Positions 58,025 through 64,000 of a stretch of DNA of 64,000 nt are shown here, one piece after another. Every line of letters starts with the position of its first letter. The stretch's first letter is position 1. Location of the stretch: positions 7,501,501 through 7,565,500 of the forward strand of contig NZ_CP059997.1 of NCBI RefSeq assembly GCF_018736145.1. Direction: 5' to 3'. The stretch comes from Amycolatopsis sp. CA-230715. GTDB taxonomy: Bacteria; Actinomycetota; Actinomycetes; Mycobacteriales; Pseudonocardiaceae. The position numbers and the translations under genes are program-made. The notes under the pieces are model-generated. The model had not been told where the DNA came from. It did no database searches and saw only the letters and a program-made list of their open reading frames with translations.

Positions 58025-59353
58025 ATGGCAGCACCGGACGAACCGGCCGTCACCGGACCGCGCGGGTCCGTCGGCGAACTGTGCGACACCATGCGGCTGA
58101 GCAGGGCGCACGTCATCGCGGGCTCGGTGCTGTTCTTCACCTTCGTCATCGAGGCGTGGGAGCAGGTCGGTCTCATCTACGTCTCGACTCCGATCGCCGA
58201 TGAGTTCGGCGTCGGCAAGACCGAGCTCGGGTGGTCGTTGTCCGCGGTCGCGTTCGGCATGGTGCCCGGCGCGCTGCTGTGGGGCGTGGTCATCGACCGG
58301 CTCGGCCGCCGCCGCGTGACCGTGTTCAGCCTCCTGCTCTACTCGGCGCTCGCACTGGCGGCCGGGTTGTCGCCCGCGTTCTGGCCCTTCCTCGTGCTGC
58401 GCTTCCTGTCCGGGATGGCCTTCGGCGGCGTCTATTCGGTGACCTTCCCGTACTTCCTCGAACTGCTCCCGACGCGGTGGCGCGGGCAGGGCGCGGTCGC
58501 GCTGTCGATCGGGTTCCCGGTCGGGACGCTGCTGTGCATCGCGGTCAGCCAGACGCTCGGCGCGGTGAGCTGGCGTGCGGTGGCGATCGTCGCGGCGCTC
58601 GCCGGGCTGTGGGCGCTCGCCGTGCTCCGGTGGGTGCCGGAGTCGCCGTACTGGCTCGCCGACCGCGGCCGCCACGACGAAGCCGCGAGCGTGCTGCGGC
58701 GGCTCGGCGGATCGGTGGCGCCGGGCACCCGGTTCGCGGTCGACGAGACCAAGCGGCGGGGGAACGTGCGCGCCCTGTTCCGCGGCGGGATCCGGCACCG
58801 GTTCCTGTTGCTGCTCCTGGTTTCCTTCACGTTCAGCTGGGGGTACTGGGGCCTGCAGACCTGGTTGCCGGTGCTGCTGCAGGGCAGGGGGATGAGCGGG
58901 ACGGACGCGGTGTGGTTCGTCGCCGTCACCCAGGTCGTGTCCGTGCCGGGGTACCTGCTCGCGGCGTGGCTGACCCGGCGCCACGGCCGCAAGCGCGTCT
59001 TCCTGTGGTTCGCGTTCGCTTCGGCCGCGGGCGGCGTGCTCTTCGGCGTGGCCACCGGCAGCGGTCAGATGTACGCGGGCAATCTCGTGCTGGCCTTCTT
59101 TTCCCTTGGTGCGTGGGGGATCTGGAACACCTGGTCCGGCGAGGTGCTGCCGACGAGCCTGCGCGGCCTCGGCTACGCATGGGTCACTTCGGCGATCCTG
59201 CTGGCCAACACCGTTTCGGTCCCGGTCATCGGCGCGATGATGGACCACGGTGTGGCGTCCTCCCTCACGATCGGCTCGATCATGGCGTTCCTCGTCGTCG
59301 CGTTGGTCGCCGTGCTCCCGCTCCCCGAAACCGAAGGCCGCGCGCTCGACTGA
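58025..59353 (+). CDS. MFS transporter
   Basis: 442 residues, 12 helices. LGWSLSAVAFGMVPGALLWGVVIDRLGRRRVTVFSLLLYS contains motif A, RFLSGMAFGGVYSVTFPYFLELLPTRWRGQG the TM4-5 motif, and VPESPYWLADRGRHDEAASVLRRLGG the central loop like sugar-porter or aromatic-acid:H+ symporters. Starts at ATG 58025 with GGAG just upstream. First gene of the LacI-controlled unit with hydantoinase A and B, so it probably imports their substrate, such as a hydantoin or 5-oxoproline-like compound (inference). Confidence 0.88.
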   Translation: MAAPDEPAVTGPRGSVGELCDTMRLSRAHVIAGSVLFFTFVIEAWEQVGLIYVSTPIADEFGVGKTELGWSLSAVAFGMVPGALLWGVVIDRLGRRRVTVFSLLLYSALALAAGLSPAFWPFLVLRFLSGMAFGGVYSVTFPYFLELLPTRWRGQGAVALSIGFPVGTLLCIAVSQTLGAVSWRAVAIVAALAGLWALAVLRWVPESPYWLADRGRHDEAASVLRRLGGSVAPGTRFAVDETKRRGNVRALFRGGIRHRFLLLLLVSFTFSWGYWGLQTWLPVLLQGRGMSGTDAVWFVAVTQVVSVPGYLLAAWLTRRHGRKRVFLWFAFASAAGGVLFGVATGSGQMYAGNLVLAFFSLGAWGIWNTWSGEVLPTSLRGLGYAWVTSAILLANTVSVPVIGAMMDHGVASSLTIGSIMAFLVVALVAVLPLPETEGRALD

Positions 59354-59378
59354 AAGCGCCTACTGGCAAGGAGTTCCC

Positions 59379-61427
59379 ATGACCTACCGGGTCGCCATGG
59401 ACATCGGCGGCACGTTCACCGACGTGGTCACCTACGACGGGGCGTCGCGGCGCCTGCGCGCGGGAAAGGTCCTGACCACCCCGGACGACCTCGCGCGCGG
59501 AGTGTTCGACGCGCTCGAACGGCTCGAACTCCCTTACGCGGACGTCGGTTTCTTCGTGCACGGCACCACCCAGGGCCTCAACGCCCTGCTGGAACGCCGC
59601 GGCGCGAAGGTGCTGATCCTGACCACGCAAGGGATCGGTGACGTCTACCGGATCGCGCGCGGCAACCGCGACCGGTTGTTCGACCTGCACTACCGCAAAC
59701 CGGAACCGCTGGTGGGACGGCACGCCATCGCCGAGGTCGCCGGTCGGTTCAACGCCACGGGCGAGGAACTCGAACCGCTCGACGAAGACGCGGTCCGGTT
59801 CGCGGCCAAGCGCGTGCGCGAAGAGGGTTTCGACGCCGTCGCGGTGTGTTTCCTGTTTTCCTATTTGGACGGTGACCACGAACGGCGCGCGGCACGGATC
59901 CTGCGCGACGAACTCGGCGAGGACGTGCTCGTCGTGCTGTCGCACGAAGTCGCCCCCGAATGGCGCGAGTACGAGCGGACGTCGACGACGGTGATGGAGG
60001 CCTACACCGGGCCGTCGGTGCACCGCTACCTCGACGAGATCGAAGCGCGCTTCACCGCCAAGGGGCTGCACGTCCCGGTGCACGTCATGCAGTCATCCGG
60101 TGGCCTCGTCAACGCGGACTTCGCCCGGCGGCATCCGTTGCAGACACTGCTTTCCGGGCCGGTCGGCGGCACCATGGGCGGGGTCGCGGCGAGCGCGCTG
60201 CTGGACCGCCCGAACGTGATCTGCATCGACATGGGCGGCACCTCGTTCGACGTCTCACTCGTGATGGACCACGCGCCGGACGTGTCACCGGACGGCAGCT
60301 GCGAAGGGTTCCCGCTGCTGATGCCGCTGGTGAACCTGCACACCGTCGGGGCGGGCGGCGGTTCGCTCGCCTACGCCGAGGGCACCGGGTTGCGCGTCGG
60401 CCCGGAGTCGGCGGGCGCGGTGCCCGGTCCGGCCTGCTACGGCCGCGGCGGCACGCGGGCGACGGTCACGGACGCGAACTGCGTGCTGGGCAGGGTCGAT
60501 CCGGATTCGTTCGCGGGCGGCGGGATGCGGCTGGACCTCGACGCGGCGCACACCGCGGTGGCCGCGCTCGCCGGCGAGTTCGGCATGGACCCGGTGGAGC
60601 TGGCTTCGGGGATCTGCGACGTGGGCAATGCCAAGATGGCGCAGGCGATCCGCACCCTGACTGTCGAGCACGGCCGCGCGCCGTCGGAGTTCGCGTTGCT
60701 CGCCTTCGGTGGCGCGGGCCCGATGCACGCCGCGTTCATCGCGAAGGAGATCGGGGTGACCGAGGTGGTGGTTCCCCGCTTCCCCGGTGCTTTCTCCGCG
60801 TGGGGGATGCTCAACGCGGACGTGCGGCGCGACTTCACGATGCAGTTCTTCGCCACTGGCACCGATATCGACACCGCCGCGCTGTCCGCCGCGCTCGACG
60901 GGCTGCACGCACAGGCGGTGGAAGCGTTGACGGAACAGGGAATCGGCGAAGACGAGCGTTCCGTGAGCCACGGCATCGACATGCGCTACGAGAGCCAGGA
61001 CTACACGCTCACCGTGCCCATTCTCGACGGCGACGACGTCGAAGGGCCAGGGTTCGTCAGTGTCCTCGAAGAGCGCTTCGCCGAGGCGCACCAACGAAGG
61101 TACGGGCACGCGACCCCCGGTGCTCCCGTGCAGTTCGTGACGATCCGCACCACCGGCACCGGTTCGGTGGCGCGGACCACCACCGCGGCCGCCGAGGCGG
61201 GCACCGGCGAGGAAATCGTCCGCGACGTCGTGTTCGACGGCCGCCCGCTGCCGACGACGATCGTCGAGCGGTCCGCGCTGCCCGTCGGCGCGCGGCTGGC
61301 GGGGCCCGCGATCGTCGCGGAGGAAACCTCGACCACGGTCGTCCCGCCAGGGGCCGAGCTGACGGTCGACGAGAACGGGTTCCTCGTCATCGCGCTCGCA
61401 CCGTCCGAAGTGGAGGAACTGGCATGA
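59379..61427 (+). CDS. Hydantoinase/oxoprolinase family protein, subunit A
   Basis: 682 residues from ATG 59379, with AAGGAG five bases upstream. MDIGGTFTDVV is the actin-like ATP-binding start, VHGTTQGLNALLERRGAKVLILTT, the central ICIDMGGTSFDVSLV and FGGAGPMHAAF are further HyuA/oxoprolinase motifs. Subunit A hydrolyses ATP and, with subunit B, opens a cyclic amide or carboxylates a ketone (acetone carboxylase relatives). It overlaps subunit B by 4 bp (ATGA). Substrate unassigned; the dedicated importer and LacI suggest a specific nutrient. Confidence 0.9.
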   Translation: MTYRVAMDIGGTFTDVVTYDGASRRLRAGKVLTTPDDLARGVFDALERLELPYADVGFFVHGTTQGLNALLERRGAKVLILTTQGIGDVYRIARGNRDRLFDLHYRKPEPLVGRHAIAEVAGRFNATGEELEPLDEDAVRFAAKRVREEGFDAVAVCFLFSYLDGDHERRAARILRDELGEDVLVVLSHEVAPEWREYERTSTTVMEAYTGPSVHRYLDEIEARFTAKGLHVPVHVMQSSGGLVNADFARRHPLQTLLSGPVGGTMGGVAASALLDRPNVICIDMGGTSFDVSLVMDHAPDVSPDGSCEGFPLLMPLVNLHTVGAGGGSLAYAEGTGLRVGPESAGAVPGPACYGRGGTRATVTDANCVLGRVDPDSFAGGGMRLDLDAAHTAVAALAGEFGMDPVELASGICDVGNAKMAQAIRTLTVEHGRAPSEFALLAFGGAGPMHAAFIAKEIGVTEVVVPRFPGAFSAWGMLNADVRRDFTMQFFATGTDIDTAALSAALDGLHAQAVEALTEQGIGEDERSVSHGIDMRYESQDYTLTVPILDGDDVEGPGFVSVLEERFAEAHQRRYGHATPGAPVQFVTIRTTGTGSVARTTTAAAEAGTGEEIVRDVVFDGRPLPTTIVERSALPVGARLAGPAIVAEETSTTVVPPGAELTVDENGFLVIALAPSEVEELA

Positions 61428-63040
61428 CACCGAGTCCGGTCACCACGGAGATCATCCGCTCGGCGCTGATCCAGGCCGCCGAGGACATGAACATGACCCT
61501 GATCCGGTCCTCGTACACGCCGACGATCTACGAGGGCAAGGACTGCGCGGTCGCGCTGCTCGACCGCGAGCACCGCGTGCTCGGGCAGTCGTCGGGGCTG
61601 CCGATCTTCCTCGGCAACCTGGAAGAGTGCACGCGGCACACCGAGGCCGAGTTCGGCGCCGGGGTGTGGCAGCCCGGCGACGTCTGGGTGCTCAACGACT
61701 CCTACCTCGGCGGTACCCATCTCAACGACTGCACGGTGTACGCGCCGATCTTCGTCGGCGGCGAGCTCGTCGGGTTCGCCGCTTCGCGCGCGCACTGGAT
61801 CGACATGGGGTCGAAGGATCCCGGTGGTTCCATGGACTCCACCACGATCTACCAGGAGGGCCTGCGCATGGGCCCGACCAGGATCGTCGTCGGTGGTGTG
61901 GAAAACGCCGACGTGCTGCGGCTGATCGAGACGAACGTCCGGTTCCCCTACGTGACGCTCGGCGACATGCGCGCGCAGGTCGCGTGCGCGCGCATGGGCG
62001 TGCGGCGGCTGGGTGAGCTGTTTTCCCGGTACGGCGCGGAAACCATCGACGCGGCGCGCGCGGAGATCTTCGCCCAGACCGAGCGGATGGAACGGCAGCG
62101 CGTGGCGGAGATCCCCGACGGCACCTACGAGGCGACGGGGTACCTAGACAACGACGCCATCGACCTGGACACGCCGTTGCCGGTGACGGTGCGGATCACC
62201 GTCGACGGAGAGCGCATGACGATCGACCTGACCGACTGCGCGGACCAGGCCACCGGCCCGGTGAACTGCGGCCGCGCGCAAGCGGTTTCGGCCGCCCGTG
62301 TCGGCTACAAACTGCTGATCTCCCCGTCGGTCAGCCTCAACGGCGGTTCGTTCGTCCCGCTGGAGGTCGAGGTCCGCGACGGGTCCATGCTCGGCGCGCG
62401 CCTGCCCGCCGCGTGCCAGTACTACTACTCCAGCCTCGGCATGCTTATCGACCTGGTCGTGAAGGCGCTCGCGCCCGCGATGCCGGAGCAGGTCGCCGCG
62501 GCCAGCTACGGGGATTCGATGATCGTGCAGTTCGCGGGTGCGGTCCACCCGCGCACCGGCGAGCCGTTCGTCACGCTGGAGGCGACGGTCGGCGGCTGGG
62601 GCGCGTGGCGCGGCGGCGACGGCGAAACGGCGCTGATCAACAACGTCAACGGCTCGCTGCGGGATCTCCCGATCGAGGTCGTCGAGACGCTCTACCCGGT
62701 GCGGGTGAACGAATACCGGATCCGGGAGGGCTCGGGCGGGGCTGGCGAGTGGCGCGGCGGTGACGGGGTCGTGCGCGAGTACACGATGGAAGCCGACCAG
62801 GACCTTTCGCTGTGGTGGGAACGCTCGGTGACTCCGGCGTGGGGAGCCTTCGGCGGCGAGGCCGGTGCGCCGCCGCGCGTGGTGCTGAACCCCGGCACCG
62901 AGCACGCGAAGGAGATGCTGAAGGTCAACAGCCTGCGGGTGCGCAAGGGCGACGTCTTGCGGTGCGAGTCCGGCGGAGGCGGCGGCTACGGCGCGCCTTC
63001 CGGATCCGGCGTGCCCCGAAAGTGGCTTTCGGGGACGTAG
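61424..63040 (+). CDS. Hydantoinase B/oxoprolinase family protein, subunit B
   Basis: 538 residues from ATG 61424. VTTEIIRSALIQAAEDMNMTLIRSSYTP, GQSSGLPIFLGNL, VWVLNDSYLGGTHLNDCTVYAPIF, HWIDMGSKDPGGSMD and EYRIREGSGGAGEWRGGDGVVREY are conserved HyuB blocks. It should end near GGGGGYGAPS; the last nine residues, VPRKWLSGT, and the TAG stop are encoded by the first palindrome of the CCCCGAAAG repeat cluster, indicating the repeat landed in or moulded the 3' end. It forms a complex with subunit A. Confidence 0.9.
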   Translation: MTPSPVTTEIIRSALIQAAEDMNMTLIRSSYTPTIYEGKDCAVALLDREHRVLGQSSGLPIFLGNLEECTRHTEAEFGAGVWQPGDVWVLNDSYLGGTHLNDCTVYAPIFVGGELVGFAASRAHWIDMGSKDPGGSMDSTTIYQEGLRMGPTRIVVGGVENADVLRLIETNVRFPYVTLGDMRAQVACARMGVRRLGELFSRYGAETIDAARAEIFAQTERMERQRVAEIPDGTYEATGYLDNDAIDLDTPLPVTVRITVDGERMTIDLTDCADQATGPVNCGRAQAVSAARVGYKLLISPSVSLNGGSFVPLEVEVRDGSMLGARLPAACQYYYSSLGMLIDLVVKALAPAMPEQVAAASYGDSMIVQFAGAVHPRTGEPFVTLEATVGGWGAWRGGDGETALINNVNGSLRDLPIEVVETLYPVRVNEYRIREGSGGAGEWRGGDGVVREYTMEADQDLSLWWERSVTPAWGAFGGEAGAPPRVVLNPGTEHAKEMLKVNSLRVRKGDVLRCESGGGGGYGAPSGSGVPRKWLSGT

Positions 63041-63066
63041 ATGCCCCGAAGGCCACCTTCACGGCA
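63014..63066. repeat. Two CCCCGAAAG/CCCCGAAGG-type palindromes at the 3' end of subunit B
   Basis: CCCCGAAAG-TGG-CTTTCGGGG (63014-63034, perfect, coding) and TGCCCCGAAGG-CCA-CCTTCACGGCA (63042-63066, two mismatches). Same family as the clusters at 11.1, 24.1 and 29.8 kb; here without the long 5' extension. Confidence 0.85.
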
Positions 63067-63119
63067 TGACGCGGTCGCGGCGATGCGTCCACAAGCGACG
63101 GATCGCCGCGACCGCGTCA
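63067..63119. terminator. 18-bp perfect hairpin, bidirectional terminator
   Basis: TGACGCGGTCGCGGCGAT (63067-63084) pairs perfectly with 63102-63119 over a 17-base loop. The right arm includes the stop codon of the leftward aldo/keto reductase. It separates the two convergent units. Confidence 0.7.
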
Positions 63120-64000
63120 GGGCAGCGGGGCGAAGGTCAACCGGGGGTCGGTCTGGACGTACTGGCCGAGCAGTTCGTCGATCTGCGTGCGGGTTTCGAG
63201 GGTGAGGGTGACACCGGCGGCCTTGGCGTTTTCGCTGATCTGCCACGGCGCGGAGGCGCCGGTGGTCGCCGAGGCGACCTCCTGGTGCTGCAGGGTCCAG
63301 GCGAGGGCGAGCTGCGCCATGGTGAGCCCGGCCTGGTCGGCCACGCCCCGCAGGAGCCCCACCCGGTCGAGCAGGCCGGGGTCGAGCACCGGCCGGATCG
63401 CCTGCCTCGCGGCGTCGGAACCGCACGCCCGCGAACCAGCCGGGAGCACGCCGTCGCTGTACTTGCCGGTCAGGATCCCTTGCGCCAGCGGCAAGGACGC
63501 GAGCTGCCCGATGCCGAGCCGTTCGCTCGCCGGGATCACCTGCGCCTCCGCGACCCGCCACAGCATCGAATAGTGCGGCTGGTTGGCGATCAGCGGCACC
63601 CGGTACTCGGTGGCGAGCGCACCGGCCCGCATGATCTGCTCGGCGGTCCACTCGGCGGTGCCCGCGTACAGGATCTTGCCCTGGCGCACCAGATCGGCCA
63701 GCGCCAGGAAGGTTTCCTCGAGCGGTGTCCGGTGGTCGAACCGCTGGAGCTGGTAGATGTCGAGGTAGTCGGTCTCCAGCCGGTCGAGCGAGGCGTGCAG
63801 CGAGGTGACGAGGTGCTTGCGGCTCAGCCCGGTGTCGTTGCGCCCTGGTCCGTCCGGCCAGAACACGCCGCCGCACAGCACGAGCCCGTCGCGGCGCTGA
63901 CCGTGCAGTGCCTTCGCCAGCGCGCGCTCGGCGTCACCGTTGCCCCAGGCAGCGGCCGTGGCGAACAGGTTGATCCCGGCGTCGAGCGCGGCGTGGACGC
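63117..64000 (-). CDS. Aldo/keto reductase homologue lacking the catalytic tetrad, truncated at the window edge
   Basis: The frame stays open past 63881 to the window end, so about 294 residues are visible and the N-terminus lies outside. The AKR fold is clear: HLVTSLHASLDRLETDYLDIYQLQRFDHRTPLEETFLAL, GKILYAGTAEWTAEQI, IANQPHYSMLWR, YSDGVLPAGSR, AQLALAWTLQHQEVASATTGAS. However, the usual DTAxxYGxG motif reads ATAAAWGNG (Asp to Ala, Tyr to Trp), the Lys strand reads LVLCGGV, and the LxH of YQLHR reads YQLQR. All four catalytic positions seem changed, so it may be a cofactor-binding non-enzyme or a drifting gene. Confidence 0.8.
   Translation of the reverse strand, partial: VHAALDAGINLFATAAAWGNGDAERALAKALHGQRRDGLVLCGGVFWPDGPGRNDTGLSRKHLVTSLHASLDRLETDYLDIYQLQRFDHRTPLEETFLALADLVRQGKILYAGTAEWTAEQIMRAGALATEYRVPLIANQPHYSMLWRVAEAQVIPASERLGIGQLASLPLAQGILTGKYSDGVLPAGSRACGSDAARQAIRPVLDPGLLDRVGLLRGVADQAGLTMAQLALAWTLQHQEVASATTGASAPWQISENAKAAGVTLTLETRTQIDELLGQYVQTDPRLTFAPLP

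Noticed and set aside
61424..61424. Frameshift between hydantoinase subunits A and B (as in fused oxoprolinases)
   Set aside because: The ATGA overlap and complete motifs in both proteins show two normal, coupled genes.

Overview
The window looks like chromosome from a very high-GC actinomycete. Codon use, frequent GTG starts, Tat-exported hydrolases, the Mrp antiporter operon, a Pls/PosA-type peptide synthetase and split ATP-dependent ligase/primase genes fit the Pseudonocardiaceae, with Amycolatopsis as best guess (inference; no rRNA is present to confirm it). No tRNA, rRNA, CRISPR array, complete insertion sequence or prophage was seen.

Layout. 1-7.7 kb: a truncated GH116 glycosidase with a palindromic operator, a PepSY lipoprotein, an MHS transporter, small membrane proteins, an SDR, a structured intergenic region, then SRPBCC/ArsR/YnfA and TetR/SRPBCC modules. 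7.7-13.4 kb: Nudix hydrolase, LigC plus LigD-type primase operon, nitroreductase, DinB polymerase and CobW GTPase. 13.4-21.1 kb: CPA2 antiporter with its regulatory subunit, divergent from a complete seven-gene Mrp Na+/H+ antiporter operon whose genes all overlap by 4 bp. 21.1-24 kb: cmk-plsC-der. 24.4-29.7 kb: a 1327-residue Pls/PosA-type non-ribosomal peptide synthetase coupled to an M1 metallopeptidase. 30-34.8 kb: two tandem Tat-exported GH95-like proteins. 34.9-41.2 kb: DUF6461 protein, EthD-like protein, HIBADH-family oxidoreductase, TetR, ECF sigma factor, DHFR-like protein and a secreted lipase.

41.2-51.9 kb is a coherent uronic-acid catabolic locus: uronate dehydrogenase and an IclR regulator face a rightward run of sodium:solute symporter, 5-dehydro-4-deoxyglucarate dehydratase, glucarate dehydratase, an unrecognised protein, alpha-ketoglutaric semialdehyde dehydrogenase and a Tat-exported PL8 polysaccharide lyase. 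Together they would cut a uronate polymer outside the cell, import uronate and oxidise it to 2-oxoglutarate.

52-57.9 kb: a DUF222/HNH endonuclease pseudogene, an alpha/beta hydrolase, a second nitroreductase, an ADP-ribosylglycohydrolase coupled to a second LigD-type primase, and a LacI regulator. 58-63 kb: a LacI-controlled MFS transporter and hydantoinase/oxoprolinase A and B genes. The right edge holds a truncated aldo/keto reductase homologue in which all four expected catalytic residues appear replaced.

A family of short palindromes (CCCCGAAGG-TGG-CCTTCGGGG and variants, some with a conserved 5' extension) recurs in four intergenic clusters (11.1, 24.1, 29.8 and 63.0 kb). Once it supplies the end of a reading frame. 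It looks like a lineage-specific repeat family.
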